64,000 nt of DNA. It comes from Streptococcaceae bacterium AF54-32pH5A (GTDB lineage: Bacteria > Bacillota > Bacilli > Lactobacillales > Streptococcaceae). The position numbers and the translations under genes are program-made. The notes below the pieces were generated by a model. It made no database searches, was not told the origin of the DNA, and worked only from the letters and a program-made list of their open reading frames with translations. Shown in pieces: positions 29,266 through 39,223 of this stretch (within the stretch, counting starts at the first letter, position 1; each line of letters opens with the position of its first letter). Where the stretch lies: assembly GCA_027682205.1 (NCBI GenBank), contig JAQDAD010000001.1, positions 248,001-312,000 on the forward strand, read 5' to 3'.

Positions 29266-30522
29266 TTAGTCCTCGTATAGTGGGAAGGCATCTGTCAATT
29301 CTTTGACTGCGCTTCTCACTTCTTCTGAGACATCCTCATTTTCTGCATTCTTAAGGGTTTTAATGATGAGTTCAGCCACTTTACGGCTTTCTTCTTCACC
29401 AAATCCACGTGCAGTAATGGCTGCAGAACCGATACGAATCCCACTCGTCTTGAATGGTGACAAGGTTTCGTATGGGATTGAGTTTTTATTTAGGGTAATA
29501 TTGACTTCATCCAGCAAGTTTTGAGCAACTTTTCCGTTTTCAACAACCTTAGTCACATCGACTAGGAAGAGATGGTTTTCAGTCCCGCCAGAAATGATAC
29601 GGAAATCAGGGTCTTGCAAGAAGACTTCTACCATAGCTTTGCTGTTTTTGATAACATTTGCAGCATATTCCTTGAAAGCTGGATCCAAAACTTCTTTGAA
29701 GGAAACAGCCTTAGCAGCGACAACATGCTCTAAAGGACCACCCTGAATACCAGGGAAAATAGCTGAATTGATCTTCTTTGCTAAGTCTTCATCATTGGTC
29801 AAAATCAAACCACCACGTGGTCCACGAAGGGTTTTGTGGGTCGTTGTTGTTGTGATATGAGCGTATGGCACTGGGCTTGGATGTAGACCAGCTGCAACCA
29901 AACCAGCAATGTGAGCCATATCGACCATGAGCTTAGCCCCAACAGCGTCTGCGATTTCACGGAATTTTGAAAAGTCGATAATTTGAGAATAGGCTGAAGC
30001 ACCTGCTACGATTAGTTTTGGTTTTACTTCTTGGGCTTGTTTCAAGATGGCATCAAAGTCCAAGAGTTCCGTTTCAGGATCCACACTGTAAGAAACAAAG
30101 TTGTATGTTTGACCAGAGAAGCTTACAGGAGCCCCGTGGGTCAAGTGTCCACCTGCTGCCAAATCCATCCCCATAACGGTATCACCTGGCTCAATCAAGG
30201 CCATATAAGCCGCACAGTTGGCTTGGCTTCCTGAGTGAGGTTGAACATTGGCGAATTTAGCACCGAAAATTTCTTTTGCACGTTCAATAGCTAGAGTTTC
30301 TACCACGTCTACTACATCAGTTCCACCATAATAACGGCGTCCGGGGTAACCTTCAGCGTATTTATTCGTCAAGATAGACCCTTGAGCTGCCATAACAGCC
30401 TTGGAAACTACGTTTTCCGAAGCAATCAACTCAATGTTGTTTTGTTGGCGTTCTTCTTCTTTGGCAATAGCATTCCAGAGATCAGCATCGTAGGCTTTAA
30501 AATCATCTTTGTCAAAAATCAT
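29266..30522 (-). CDS. glyA: Serine hydroxymethyltransferase
   Basis: 418 residues, full length. It interconverts serine and glycine, loading one-carbon units on tetrahydrofolate. The PLP lysine is in [16 protein letters not shown] (about 226). Other markers are [25 protein letters not shown] and [13 protein letters not shown]. It follows the GNAT acetyltransferase gene by about 60 bases and precedes ndpA. Supplies one-carbon units for thymidylate and purines, which fits the tdk gene in the same operon. Confidence 0.97.
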   Translation of the reverse strand: MIFDKDDFKAYDADLWNAIAKEEERQQNNIELIASENVVSKAVMAAQGSILTNKYAEGYPGRRYYGGTDVVDVVETLAIERAKEIFGAKFANVQPHSGSQANCAAYMALIEPGDTVMGMDLAAGGHLTHGAPVSFSGQTYNFVSYSVDPETELLDFDAILKQAQEVKPKLIVAGASAYSQIIDFSKFREIADAVGAKLMVDMAHIAGLVAAGLHPSPVPYAHITTTTTHKTLRGPRGGLILTNDEDLAKKINSAIFPGIQGGPLEHVVAAKAVSFKEVLDPAFKEYAANVIKNSKAMVEVFLQDPDFRIISGGTENHLFLVDVTKVVENGKVAQNLLDEVNITLNKNSIPYETLSPFKTSGIRIGSAAITARGFGEEESRKVAELIIKTLKNAENEDVSEEVRSAVKELTDAFPLYED

Positions 30523-30583
30523 AGGTCTTCTCCTTTATAGTGTGACTGGTCCTTTAGTTTGTTTTTACAAGAAAGAAAATAAA

Positions 30584-31015
30584 CTAAAAGATGCGAATAA
30601 ACCGTTTTTGCACTTTATCACAAGTATAACCAACTTTTTCATAAAATGCATGAGCTCCCAGACGATGATCAGCAGAGTTTAAGCGGATAAACCCATAACC
30701 CCGTCTTTTTGCTTCTTGATCCAACCCTTGCAGTAATCTTTTACCAATACCTTGCCCTTGCGCTTGAGGCGAAACCGCTAAGCCTAAGATATTAAATCCT
30801 GCTTTGGAATAGAGGGATTCGTAAACTTCAGCGTGGACATATCCAAGTAAGACATGACTGGTTACATCCTCATAGCCAAGTAGGAAATGATGGGAATCTT
30901 GAGATAGTCTAGCTAATTGACTAGCCGTGTCCTCTGGACTAAAAGAATAACCCAAAGTCTCTTGGTTGATGTCACAAATGGCTTTCACATCTGTTTCTTG
31001 TATATCTCTTAGCAT
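30584..31015 (-). CDS. GNAT family N-acetyltransferase
   Basis: 143 residues from ATG 31015, which has GAGGA five bases upstream. The acetyl-CoA loop is LAVSPQAQGQGIGKRLLQGL (about 83-102), followed by RLNSADHRLGAHAFYEKVGY, the usual C-terminal GNAT pattern. RimI-like small size; the substrate is unknown. It starts within a few bases of the tsaC stop. Confidence 0.85.
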   Translation of the reverse strand: MLRDIQETDVKAICDINQETLGYSFSPEDTASQLARLSQDSHHFLLGYEDVTSHVLLGYVHAEVYESLYSKAGFNILGLAVSPQAQGQGIGKRLLQGLDQEAKRRGYGFIRLNSADHRLGAHAFYEKVGYTCDKVQKRFIRIF

Positions 31016-31016
31016 C

Positions 31017-31619
31017 TCATTCCTCCTCAAAAGAAATCTCTGGCAACTGAGCAAGAATATCTTCTCGCTTAATGGCCCCTTGGCGTAAGATTTTCACCTT
31101 GGCTCCAGACAAATCCAAAATAGTTGAATCCTGTCCAGTTAGAAAAGTATCATCTTCCAGACCCAGAACCTCTTGGTCAAAATCTTTCAGAATTTCCTGA
31201 AAGGTTACTCCACTTGCTTGACCAGAAATATTGGCAGATGGCCCAATCAAGGGACCTGTCTCTCGAATCAAATCTAGTGTGATGGGATGACTCGGCATCC
31301 GAAATCCAACAGTTGCAAGACCAGAATTGACCCAATAGGGAACTCTGTCATTTGCTTCAAGGATAAGGGTCAAGGGACCTGGTAAAAAAGTCTCCACAAG
31401 CTTTTTTAGATAAGTTGGCTGATTCTTAGAAAAGTGCAAGATATCCTCTAGAGAGGCAACATTGAAATTGAGCGCCTTGTCTCTAGGACGACGTTTGAGC
31501 TGGTAAACATGGTCAACCGCTTTTTCGTCTAGAGCTTTGGCAAAGAGACCATAAACTGTCTCGGTAGGTAGAACGACAGCTCCTCCCTTTTCCAACTCTA
31601 GCCTAATCCTGTTCATCAT
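31017..31619 (-). CDS. tsaC: L-threonylcarbamoyladenylate synthase (TsaC/Sua5/YrdC)
   Basis: 200 residues of the YrdC fold without the Sua5 C-terminal domain. It makes threonylcarbamoyl-AMP for the t6A37 modification of ANN-decoding tRNAs. The core motif GGAVVLPTETVYGLFAKA (about 12-29), KRRPRDKALN and GPSANISGQASG mark the nucleotide and carbamate sites. The start (ATG 31619 or 31616) lies inside the end of prmC, a 14-17 base overlap. Confidence 0.9.
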   Translation of the reverse strand: MMNRIRLELEKGGAVVLPTETVYGLFAKALDEKAVDHVYQLKRRPRDKALNFNVASLEDILHFSKNQPTYLKKLVETFLPGPLTLILEANDRVPYWVNSGLATVGFRMPSHPITLDLIRETGPLIGPSANISGQASGVTFQEILKDFDQEVLGLEDDTFLTGQDSTILDLSGAKVKILRQGAIKREDILAQLPEISFEEE

Positions 31620-32439
31620 CAGCTACAACCATCCTATCTTGACCAAACTGGTCCTTGAGTGTTCGTACTCGTTTTTCAGGAAGATGTTCCCTAAAAAGAT
31701 CGGAAACACTTTGACCTTGCTTGTATCCAATTTCAAGGTAAATCTTACCACCATCTTTGAGATACTCCTTTGCATCTTCCGCAATTCTACGATAAATAGC
31801 TAGGCCATCCTCATCTGCAAAGAGAGCTAGATGAGGTTCTGAATGCAAAACATTCAAACCGACCTCTGACTCATCTTTACGAGAGATATAGGGTGGATTG
31901 GATACAATTATATCATATTTTTCAGAAATTTCTGTAAAACAATCGGATTTTTTTAAAAATATCTGGATATTCTGAACTTTAGCGTTTTCAGTTGCCAAAT
32001 CTAGTGCATCCTGTGAAATATCAACTGCTGTCACTGACCAATCTGGACGATTTTTTGCTAAAGCAAGGGCTATGGCACCACTTCCAGTACCGATGTCCAA
32101 GACCTTGAGATTTTCTTCAGGGTTTTCTGCCAAGATAAGCTCAACCAACTCCTCTGTTTCAGGTCGGGGAATTAAGACTCGCTCATCAACTGTTAACTGC
32201 ATACCAAAGAAATCTGCATGGCCGATAATGTACTGGGCAGGTCTATGAGCTGCTAACTGCTGGTAAATTTCCTCTACAAATAATTCTTCCTCTTTTGTAA
32301 CTTCCTGCTGGAGGGTAAAGACAAAGTCTGTAAAGGATTGATTTTTCAGGCTACGATAGACAAAAGAGAGGCTTTCAGCTTCCTCTCCTTGTCTAATCAA
32401 CTCTTCTTCAAAATCTGAAAATAATTGAGCTAATTTCAT
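31603..32439 (-). CDS. prmC: Peptide chain release factor glutamine methyltransferase
   Basis: 278 residues. It methylates the glutamine of the GGQ motif of release factors, using SAM. VLDIGTGSGAIALALAKN is the SAM loop, and IIVSNPPYIS contains the NPPY that holds the glutamine side chain; the N-terminal helical bundle binds the factor. The ATG overlaps the prfA stop (TAATG), placing the enzyme directly after its substrate gene. Confidence 0.96.
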   Translation of the reverse strand: MKLAQLFSDFEEELIRQGEEAESLSFVYRSLKNQSFTDFVFTLQQEVTKEEELFVEEIYQQLAAHRPAQYIIGHADFFGMQLTVDERVLIPRPETEELVELILAENPEENLKVLDIGTGSGAIALALAKNRPDWSVTAVDISQDALDLATENAKVQNIQIFLKKSDCFTEISEKYDIIVSNPPYISRKDESEVGLNVLHSEPHLALFADEDGLAIYRRIAEDAKEYLKDGGKIYLEIGYKQGQSVSDLFREHLPEKRVRTLKDQFGQDRMVVADDEQD

Positions 32440-33518
32440 TATTTGTTTAATTCTTCTAATTTCTGTGTTTGGTCATAAAGAACCAAGGCATCCACAACTT
32501 CATCCAATTTACCAGACAAAATGGTATCTAGTTTTTGGAGAGTCAAGCCAATACGGTGGTCTGTGACACGGTTTTGTGGGAAATTATAAGTGCGAATCCG
32601 CTCTGAACGGTCACCAGTACCGATTGTTGATTTACGCTCAGCATCTTGTTCATCTTGTGCAATTTGTGCAAAGTGGTCAGCCACACGCGCACGGATGATT
32701 TTCATGGCCTTCTCACGGTTCTTCTGCTGGGTACGTTCTTCCTGCATTTCAACCTTGATATTGGTTGGCAAGTGAACGATACGAACGGCTGTCGCAACCT
32801 TATTGACGTTCTGTCCACCAGCACCAGATGCGTGATAGATATCAACACGAAGGTCTTTTGGATCAATATCGTACTCTACTTCTTCCACTTCTGGCATAAC
32901 AAGAACCGTCGCTGTAGAGGTATGAACACGACCTTGACTTTCTGTCACAGGAACACGTTGCACACGGTGGGCACCTGATTCATACTTGAGTTTAGAGTAT
33001 ACAGATTGACCAGAAACCATGGCTACGACTTCTTTGAAACCACCGACACCGTTCATAGAGGCTTCCATGACTTCAAAGCGCCAGCCTTGGGCTTCAGCAT
33101 ATTTTTGGTACATGGTTAGCAAATCTCCAGCGAAAAGCGCCGCTTCGTCACCACCCGCTGCTCCACGGATTTCAAGGATGATGTTCTTGTCATCGTTTGG
33201 ATCCTTTGGAAGAAGCAAGATTTTTAGTTTTTCTTCGTATTCTTCTTTTTCGGTCTTGGCATCTTTGAGTTCCTGCTTGGCCATTTCTTCCAAGTCCGCA
33301 TCTCCGCCTGATTCTTTAATCATCTCTTCAGCATCGACGATATTTTGAAGGACTTGCTTGTATTCACGGTAGGCTGTTACCGTATCTCGAGTAGAAGCCT
33401 CTTCTTTTGAAAGCTCCATGAAACGCTTGGTGTCTGAAACCACATCAGGGTCACTGAGCAATTCTCCTAGTTCTTCATAACGGTCTTCTACAGCTTGTAG
33501 TTGATCATAGATGTTCAT
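32439..33518 (-). CDS. prfA: Peptide chain release factor 1
   Basis: 359 residues, full length. Recognises UAA and UAG and triggers peptidyl-tRNA hydrolysis. The catalytic GGQ is in [18 protein letters not shown] (about 235); the codon-reading PxT motif is the PVT of [12 protein letters not shown]. The first ATG overlaps the tdk stop by four bases. Operon order tdk-prfA-prmC is conserved in many Firmicutes. Confidence 0.97.
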   Translation of the reverse strand: MNIYDQLQAVEDRYEELGELLSDPDVVSDTKRFMELSKEEASTRDTVTAYREYKQVLQNIVDAEEMIKESGGDADLEEMAKQELKDAKTEKEEYEEKLKILLLPKDPNDDKNIILEIRGAAGGDEAALFAGDLLTMYQKYAEAQGWRFEVMEASMNGVGGFKEVVAMVSGQSVYSKLKYESGAHRVQRVPVTESQGRVHTSTATVLVMPEVEEVEYDIDPKDLRVDIYHASGAGGQNVNKVATAVRIVHLPTNIKVEMQEERTQQKNREKAMKIIRARVADHFAQIAQDEQDAERKSTIGTGDRSERIRTYNFPQNRVTDHRIGLTLQKLDTILSGKLDEVVDALVLYDQTQKLEELNK

Positions 33519-34105
33519 TTTTCTTCATTCTCCTTATTGATTTCAGGGGCAAAATAATGTTTACGGCAAACTGAGATATAGGTTTCATTACCACCAATCT
33601 GGATCTGCTCTCCATCATAAACGGGTAGTCCATCCTGTGTACGCAAGACCATGGTCGCCTTTTTCTTACAATACTGGCAAATGGTCTTAATCTCGTCAAT
33701 CTTATCTGCTAAAAGCAAAAGGTATTTGGAACCTTCGAATAGTTCATTGCGAAAGTCATTTTTCAAACCAAATGCCATTACAGGGATGTCTAACTCATCA
33801 ACAATACGAGCTAGGTCGTAAACATGATGACGTTTGAGAAACTGGGCCTCATCAACCAGCACACAGTAGGGGTTCTCAGGTAAATCACGGATATAGCCAA
33901 AGATATCCGTCGTTTCCTCAATCGCAATGGCTGGGCGTTTCATGCCAATCCGACTCGACACATAGCCAACACCGTCACGCGTATCCAGAGCAGAAGTCAT
34001 AATCACAACTCCTTTTCCTTGCTCCTCGTAGTTATAGGCCACTTTTAAAATCTCAATCGTCTTACCAGAGTTCATGGTCCCATAACGATAATACAACTGT
34101 GCCAT
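33515..34105 (-). CDS. tdk: Thymidine kinase
   Basis: 196 residues, type II thymidine kinase for thymidine salvage. Walker A is [14 protein letters not shown] (about 8-21), Walker [10 protein letters not shown], the catalytic base is the Glu in DEAQ, and the zinc site has CQYC and CRKH near the C-terminus. It is the first gene of the long minus-strand operon ending with pvaA; a short AT-rich gap separates it from the divergent tautomerase gene. Confidence 0.96.
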   Translation of the reverse strand: MAQLYYRYGTMNSGKTIEILKVAYNYEEQGKGVVIMTSALDTRDGVGYVSSRIGMKRPAIAIEETTDIFGYIRDLPENPYCVLVDEAQFLKRHHVYDLARIVDELDIPVMAFGLKNDFRNELFEGSKYLLLLADKIDEIKTICQYCKKKATMVLRTQDGLPVYDGEQIQIGGNETYISVCRKHYFAPEINKENEEK

Positions 34106-34227
34106 GCTTCTATTTCACGTCCATTTCTAAATTTTTGCTACATTCTAGTATATCATAATTTTCTGAAGCTTTAAACGGCAAAATGTGGTAAAATAGAAGA
34201 AATACAAAACTAGTGGAGGAAGCTATT

Positions 34228-34410
34228 ATGCCATTTGTACGCATCGATTTATTTGAAGGACGCACACTCGAGCAAAAGAAAGCTCTTGCTAAGGAAGTAA
34301 CAGAAGCCGTTGTCCGTAATACTGGAGCGCCTCAATCAGCTGTTCATGTCATTATCAACGACATGCCAGAAGGAACTTATTTCCCTCAGGGAGAAATGCG
34401 CACCAAATAA
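34228..34410 (+). CDS. 4-oxalocrotonate tautomerase family protein
   Basis: 60 residues after ATG 34228, preceded by GGAGG. Processing of Met exposes Pro1 (MPFVRIDLFEGR), the catalytic base of the family, and Arg residues follow at about 39. Small tautomerases act as hexamers on enol acids; the substrate in streptococci is unknown. An intrinsic terminator follows at once. Confidence 0.88.
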   Translation: MPFVRIDLFEGRTLEQKKALAKEVTEAVVRNTGAPQSAVHVIINDMPEGTYFPQGEMRTK

Positions 34411-34413
34411 GCT

Positions 34414-34441
34414 AGCTTAAGCAGAATTGCTTAGGCTTTTT
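34414..34441 (+). terminator. Terminator after the tautomerase gene
   Basis: AGCTTAAGCA (34414-34423), loop GAAT, TGCTTAGGCT (34428-34437), then TTTT. Confidence 0.85.
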
Positions 34442-34544
34442 CAATCTCCAAGTAGCCTCCATTGAAGAAATAGTTTAAATTTGTTACAATTTGAAAAGAT
34501 GCTTGGATACATATCCTAAGAAAAGAAATACAAAAGGAATTAGT

Positions 34545-35918
34545 ATGATTACACGTGAATTTGATACCATAGCTGCTATCTCTACTCCACTAGGTGAAGG
34601 GGCTATTGGTATTGTCCGTTTGAGCGGAACTGACAGTTTTGCCATTGCGCAAAAGATTTTCAAAGGAAAAGACTTGAGCAAGGTTGCAAGCCATACTCTC
34701 AACTACGGTCACATTGTTGATCCTCTAACTGGTAAGGTCATGGACGAGGTTATGGTTGGTGCCATGAAGTCTCCAAAGACCTTCACTCGTGAGGATATTA
34801 TCGAGATTAACACCCACGGTGGGATTGCGGTGACCAATGAAATTCTCCAATTAGCTATCCGTGAAGGAGCTCGGTTGGCAGAGCCTGGCGAATTTACCAA
34901 ACGTGCCTTCCTAAATGGACGTGTGGACTTGACGCAGGCTGAGGCGGTGATGGATATCATCCGTGCCAAGACAGACAAAGCCATGAACATTGCCGTCAAA
35001 CAGCTAGACGGTTCCCTTTCTGAACTGATTAACAATACTCGGCAAGAAATCCTCAGTACGCTTGCCCAAGTTGAGGTCAATATTGACTATCCTGAGTACG
35101 ACGATGTTGAGGAAGCCACTACTGCTGTTGTCCGTGAGAAGACTAAGGAGTTTGAGCAATTACTAACCAATCTCCTTAGAACAGCCCGTCGCGGTAAAAT
35201 CCTTCGCGAAGGTATTTCAACAGCTATCATCGGCCGTCCTAATGTTGGAAAATCTAGCCTTCTCAACAACCTCTTGCGTGAAGATAAGGCTATCGTAACT
35301 GATATCGCTGGTACTACACGAGATGTCATCGAAGAATACGTCAATATCAACGGTGTTCCTCTTAAATTGATTGATACAGCCGGTATTCGTGACACAGATG
35401 ATATCGTGGAACAAATCGGTGTTGAACGCTCTAAAAAAGCCCTCAAGGAAGCTGACTTGGTTCTACTGGTGCTAAATGCCAGTGAACCACTGACTGCCCA
35501 AGACCGCCAACTCCTAGAAATCAGTCAGGACACTAATCGCATTATTCTACTCAATAAAACTGACCTTCCTGAGGCCATCGAAATCGAAGAACTTCCAGAA
35601 GATGTCATTCGTATTTCAGTTCTTAAAAATCAAAACATCGATAAGATTGAAGAGCGTATCAACGACCTCTTCTTTGAGAATGCTGGTTTGGTTGAGCAAG
35701 ATGCTACTTACTTGTCTAACGCTCGTCACATTTCCTTGATTGAGAAGGCTGTTGAAAGCCTACAAGCTGTAAACGAAGGTCTTGAACTGGGGATGCCAGT
35801 TGATTTACTTCAAGTTGACTTGACTCGTACTTGGGAGATCCTTGGAGAAATCACTGGGGATGCGGCTCCTGATGAACTTATCACCCAACTCTTTAGCCAA
35901 TTCTGTTTAGGAAAATAA
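34545..35918 (+). CDS. mnmE: tRNA modification GTPase MnmE (TrmE)
   Basis: 457 residues from ATG 34545; AAAGGA eight bases before supports it over an upstream in-frame ATG at 34491. With MnmG it makes the cmnm5 modification at U34 of tRNAs. N-terminal folate-binding domain ([23 protein letters not shown]), central helical domain, and inserted G domain with [28 protein letters not shown] and NKTD. The C-terminal FCLGK holds the conserved cysteine. Confidence 0.96.
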   Translation: MITREFDTIAAISTPLGEGAIGIVRLSGTDSFAIAQKIFKGKDLSKVASHTLNYGHIVDPLTGKVMDEVMVGAMKSPKTFTREDIIEINTHGGIAVTNEILQLAIREGARLAEPGEFTKRAFLNGRVDLTQAEAVMDIIRAKTDKAMNIAVKQLDGSLSELINNTRQEILSTLAQVEVNIDYPEYDDVEEATTAVVREKTKEFEQLLTNLLRTARRGKILREGISTAIIGRPNVGKSSLLNNLLREDKAIVTDIAGTTRDVIEEYVNINGVPLKLIDTAGIRDTDDIVEQIGVERSKKALKEADLVLLVLNASEPLTAQDRQLLEISQDTNRIILLNKTDLPEAIEIEELPEDVIRISVLKNQNIDKIEERINDLFFENAGLVEQDATYLSNARHISLIEKAVESLQAVNEGLELGMPVDLLQVDLTRTWEILGEITGDAAPDELITQLFSQFCLGK

Positions 35919-35920
35919 GA

Positions 35921-35955
35921 AAAATCCATGATTGTTCTTTCGGTCATGGATTTTC
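35921..35955. terminator. Bidirectional terminator between mnmE and dapA
   Basis: AAAATCCATGA (35921-35931) pairs with TCATGGATTTT (35944-35954), symmetrical for both convergent genes. Confidence 0.88.
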
Positions 35956-35961
35956 TATTCA

Positions 35962-36897
35962 TTAATAATCTGGTCTTAAGACACCTGTTACAGTTGCCTT
36001 TGTTGCCTCGTAGTCGCCATCTACGACAACCTTGATAATACGTTTGGCATCTTCTTCTGGTGCTGGAACAAGAGGTAAACGAGTTGGGCCAGCTGCAAAT
36101 CCCATGTAGTTCAGAACTGCCTTAACTGGTGCAGGACTTGGGTAAGAGAAGAGGGCGTTGACCTTAGGAATGAACTTGCGCTGAATAGCCGCTGCTTTCT
36201 TCATATCACTTTCTGCAATGGCAGTGAACATCTCGTACATTTCATCCCCATTTGTATGGGAGGCAACAGAAATAACTCCATCTGCACCGAGATTCATGGC
36301 ATGGAAGGCATCTCCATCCTCACCAGTATAAATCAAGAACTCTTCTGGCTTGTGCTCAATCAAATAAGCCATATTTGCCAAGCTAGTACATTCTTTAACA
36401 CCGATGATATTAGGATGGTCAGCCAAACGAAGCATGGTTTCTGGAGTCAATTCGACAACCACACGCCCTGGAATGTTATAAATGATAATCGGCAAATCTG
36501 AGGCATCAGCAATAGCCTTAAAGTGCTGGTACATACCCTCTTGTGATGGTTTATTGTAGTATGGAACGATAGCGAGCCCAGCAGCAAAACCACCAAATTC
36601 TGCTACTTCTTTGACAAACTCGATAGAGTCTCGCGTATCATTGGTACCCACACCCGCAATCAAAGGAACCCGTCCATTGACCACTTTTTGTACAGCAGTA
36701 AAAATCTCCAACTCTTCATCGTGAGTCAAAGTCGGACTTTCAGCTGTAGTTCCAGCTAGCAAAATACCATCTGTATAGTGGGCCAACAAATGTTCTATAA
36801 GAGCTGGAATAGCATTAAAGTTGATGGAACCGTCCTCGTGGAAAGGAGTGATGAAGGCAGTGATGATTTTACACTCTTTTAAATCTTGATAAGACAT
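35962..36897 (-). CDS. dapA: 4-hydroxy-tetrahydrodipicolinate synthase
   Basis: 311 residues from ATG 36897 (GAGAGG eight bases upstream; a GTG at 36906 is the alternative). Condenses pyruvate with aspartate semialdehyde, the first step of the lysine/diaminopimelate branch. Markers: GTTAESPTL, the Tyr of IIIYNIPGR and the Schiff-base Lys in [12 protein letters not shown] (about 168). It sits 50 bases after asd, which makes its substrate. Confidence 0.96.
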   Translation of the reverse strand: MSYQDLKECKIITAFITPFHEDGSINFNAIPALIEHLLAHYTDGILLAGTTAESPTLTHDEELEIFTAVQKVVNGRVPLIAGVGTNDTRDSIEFVKEVAEFGGFAAGLAIVPYYNKPSQEGMYQHFKAIADASDLPIIIYNIPGRVVVELTPETMLRLADHPNIIGVKECTSLANMAYLIEHKPEEFLIYTGEDGDAFHAMNLGADGVISVASHTNGDEMYEMFTAIAESDMKKAAAIQRKFIPKVNALFSYPSPAPVKAVLNYMGFAAGPTRLPLVPAPEEDAKRIIKVVVDGDYEATKATVTGVLRPDY

Positions 36898-36948
36898 GAG
36901 AAACACCTCTCTATTTCAAAGAAGGAGTTCATTCGAACTCCTAAACCA

Positions 36949-38025
36949 TTATTTTAATTCAAATTTCAGCTCAGCTGTTGGACGGACCAAACCACGCTCA
37001 TGAAGCGTTTCTGCGATCTGTACAGAGTTCCAAGCAGCACCTTTGAGGAGGTTATCTGAAACAACCCACATGTGAATTCCTTTTTCGGCATCCAAATCCT
37101 TACGGATACGACCAACAAAGGTATCACGTGAACCTACTGCATTGATAGCTTGAGGGTAGATTTGGTGCGCTACGTCATCCTCAAGAACAGCACCTGGAAA
37201 GGCTGCGATAGCTGCTTTCACTTCTTCGATTGGAGCTACTTCTTTTGTTTCGATGTAAACAGACTCAGAGTGAGCTGACAAGACTGGAATACGCACACAT
37301 GTTGCAGACACTGCGATGCTATCATCTTCCATGATTTTCTTAGTTTCCTTGGTCATCTTCATCTCTTCATAAGTGTAATCATTGTCAGTAAAGACATCGA
37401 TTTGTGGAAGAGCATTAAAGGCGATAGGATAGTGTTTCTTGTCACCGCCTGAAGGCAAGATTTCCGCATGCAAATCACGTGGATTCACACCGTCATTCAA
37501 GACTTCACGAAGTTCACGTTGTGTTTCAAGGATCGCTCCCATACCAGCACCTGAGACCGCTTGGTAAGTTGAAACGATGATACGGTCCAAGCCCCATTTT
37601 TGACGAACAGGCTCAAGAGCCACCATCATTTGGATTGTTGAACAGTTAGGGCAGGCAATGATTCCGTTGTGGGCATCAAGTGCGTGAGCATTGACCTCTG
37701 GGACAACCAATGGTACGTCTGGATTTTGACGGAAATAAGATGTATTATCTACTACTACCGCTCCAGCTTGAACTGCGTATGGTGCATACTTAGCTGATGT
37801 CGAACCACCTGCTGAGAAGAGTGCAATATCAACACCCTCAAAAGCGGTCTCAGTCGTTTCTTCAATCGTAATATCTTGGTCTTTAAATTTCAAAGTCTTG
37901 CCTGCTGAACGTGCAGAAGCAAGGTAACGAATTTTATCGATTGGAAGTGTTGATTCTTCCAACATTTTTATCATCTGAGCTCCGACAGCACCTGTCGCGC
38001 CGACTACAGCAACTGTATATCCCAT
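36949..38025 (-). CDS. asd: Aspartate-semialdehyde dehydrogenase
   Basis: 358 residues. NADP-dependent reduction of aspartyl phosphate. [18 protein letters not shown] is the Rossmann loop (about 5-22), [13 protein letters not shown] contains the catalytic Cys (about 128), and the active-site His is in [10 protein letters not shown]. Its product feeds DapA and also the carboxyspermidine synthase of the polyamine operon. A structured leader RNA with a terminator lies upstream. Confidence 0.96.
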   Translation of the reverse strand: MGYTVAVVGATGAVGAQMIKMLEESTLPIDKIRYLASARSAGKTLKFKDQDITIEETTETAFEGVDIALFSAGGSTSAKYAPYAVQAGAVVVDNTSYFRQNPDVPLVVPEVNAHALDAHNGIIACPNCSTIQMMVALEPVRQKWGLDRIIVSTYQAVSGAGMGAILETQRELREVLNDGVNPRDLHAEILPSGGDKKHYPIAFNALPQIDVFTDNDYTYEEMKMTKETKKIMEDDSIAVSATCVRIPVLSAHSESVYIETKEVAPIEEVKAAIAAFPGAVLEDDVAHQIYPQAINAVGSRDTFVGRIRKDLDAEKGIHMWVVSDNLLKGAAWNSVQIAETLHERGLVRPTAELKFELK

Positions 38026-38127
38026 AAATAACCTCTTTCGGAATTTTCTAAAAATTTCTATAATAGATGTATTATACTACTTTTTCCAGAAATTGAAAAG
38101 CATTTTTGGGTTATATTTTCTGAAAAT

Positions 38128-38270
38128 TAAAAATCCCTAGTCATTGACCAGGGACTAAGAGGCATCTTCATGTGATGAGCAGGTTCACACAACTCATCAA
38201 GGTCCGCTCCTGCGTTATGACCTCCTTATGCTCAATAGCAGTCCGAAGACTACCTATCGACTCATCGCAT
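38128..38270 (-). ncRNA. asd RNA motif (leader/small RNA upstream of asd)
   Basis: About 143 nt bounded by a consensus promoter and an intrinsic terminator (AGTCCCTgGTCA, loop, TGACtAGGGA, TTTTT at about 38127-38156). Paired segments such as GATGAGTTGTGTGAACCTGCTCATC can be drawn. Position (about 100 bases before asd), size and lineage fit the asd RNA motif of lactic acid bacteria, described for Streptococcus as a roughly 170-nt transcript. I assign it by position and recalled features, not by alignment. Confidence 0.7.
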
Positions 38271-38275
38271 CTACT

Positions 38276-38304
38276 ATTCTACTAGATAGAGTCACTTTTG
38301 TCAA
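38276..38304 (-). promoter_or_regulatory. Promoter of the asd leader RNA
   Basis: Minus strand TTGACA (38299-38304), 17-base spacer, TAGAAT (38276-38281). Confidence 0.85.
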
Positions 38305-38414
38305 TAGCCAAAACTCTTTGCTTCATTTATACAGGTGCATAAGAAATATCTTTGAAAAATTTGGGGCAGACATAACAAAAACCCTTGTAAATAAGGGTTT
38401 TTCTATCTATTTAA

Positions 38415-38487
38415 TGCTAATTGCCGGGATTGAACCGGCGACCTCATCCTTACCATGGATGCGCTCTGCCAACTGAGCTAAATCAGC
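38415..38487 (-). tRNA. tRNA-Thr (anticodon GGT)
   Basis: 73 nt cloverleaf on the minus strand: acceptor GCTGATT/AATTAGC, D-arm AGCTCAGTTGGCAGAGC, anticodon stem CATCC/GGATG with loop ATGGTAA (anticodon GGT), and T-arm with GGTTCAATCC. Discriminator A; the CCA end is not encoded. It stands alone between queT and asd. Confidence 0.93.
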
Positions 38488-38550
38488 TTACCTAAAAAGT
38501 ATACTATAGTTCTATGTTCTTGTCAAGCGCTCTCTTTTAATTTATGGAAT

Positions 38551-38582
38551 GAAAAAAGCTAGATTTATCAAGAATCTAGCTT
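38551..38582 (-). terminator. Hairpin near the 3' ends of the tRNA and queT genes
   Basis: AAGCTAGATT (38556-38565) and AATCTAGCTT (38573-38582); on the minus strand it is followed by TTTTTTC. It lies just downstream of queT and would terminate it before the tRNA gene. Confidence 0.8.
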
Positions 38583-38591
38583 ATAAACTTC

Positions 38592-39101
38592 TTATTTTGT
38601 AAGATCGATTCGCTGTCCCAGTTTATTGATCAAAATCGCACCTACGATAAGTGATGCAAACTCACCAATTCCAGTAGAGAACCATGTGAAGAAGAACGGA
38701 GCTTCTGCAACGATATGAAGTTCAGCTGCAATGGTAATCATTGAAATAGAGAATAGGATTGAAAAGAAGAAATGATCTTTTCGAATCAAACCATTGAACA
38801 GATAGTCTTTCTTGTACTTGCTAAAGAGCCATACACCTAGACTTAGGAAAACTAGGGTAGAACCTCCACCGACAAAGACATCTATCAGACCAAAGCTAAA
38901 GAAATTAGCAATCATACATCCAATCGTCACACCGATGATATATTTAGGGTTATAAAATGCCAAGAAATTCATCATCTCTGAAATACGGAACTGGTAGGCA
39001 CCGTAGCTAATGGCATTCAGCGGTGGGGTGATGGTCAAAACCACATAGATAGCAGCAACGATAGCAATATCTGCCATGTCACGAACAGTTAGATTTTTCA
39101 T
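38592..39101 (-). CDS. queT: QueT family queuosine-precursor transporter
   Basis: 169 residues from ATG 39101, which is preceded by AAAGGAG inside the riboswitch. Five or six membrane helices; starts MKNLTVRDMADIAIVAAIYV and has ISYGAYQFRISEMMNFLA, the pattern of COG4708 ECF-type substrate-binding proteins. It should import preQ1 or a related 7-deazaguanine for queuosine tRNA modification; the preQ1-II riboswitch upstream supports this strongly. Confidence 0.92.
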   Translation of the reverse strand: MKNLTVRDMADIAIVAAIYVVLTITPPLNAISYGAYQFRISEMMNFLAFYNPKYIIGVTIGCMIANFFSFGLIDVFVGGGSTLVFLSLGVWLFSKYKKDYLFNGLIRKDHFFFSILFSISMITIAAELHIVAEAPFFFTWFSTGIGEFASLIVGAILINKLGQRIDLTK

Positions 39102-39104
39102 GTT

Positions 39105-39165
39105 TTCTCCTTTGGCGGTTTCCCGCGTAAAATATGCTTGGTGAAAGAAGCTAAGCACCAAGGGT
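39105..39165 (-). promoter_or_regulatory. preQ1-II riboswitch
   Basis: Minus-strand leader of queT. Stem CTTGGTG/CACCAAG around loop CTTAGCTTCTTT, then GCATATTTTACGCGGGAAACCGCC and the ribosome binding site AAAGGAG. This matches the streptococcal preQ1-II (COG4708) RNA as I recall it from S. pneumoniae, including GCGG...CCGC next to the Shine-Dalgarno. Ligand binding is expected to hide the SD in a pseudoknot and stop translation of the transporter. Confidence 0.93.
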
Positions 39166-39183
39166 TGAGTGAATCAACCTTAC

Positions 39184-39218
39184 TAGTATAGCACAATATA
39201 TAACTTTATGCTATACTA
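39184..39218. promoter_or_regulatory. Divergent, mirror-image extended -10 promoters of queT and gtrA
   Basis: TAGTATAGCA (39184-39193) and TGCTATACTA (39209-39218) form a 10-bp inverted repeat. Each arm is an extended -10 (TGcTATACT), one facing queT (minus) and one facing gtrA (plus). Neither has a good -35. Confidence 0.75.
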
Positions 39219-39223
39219 AAATT

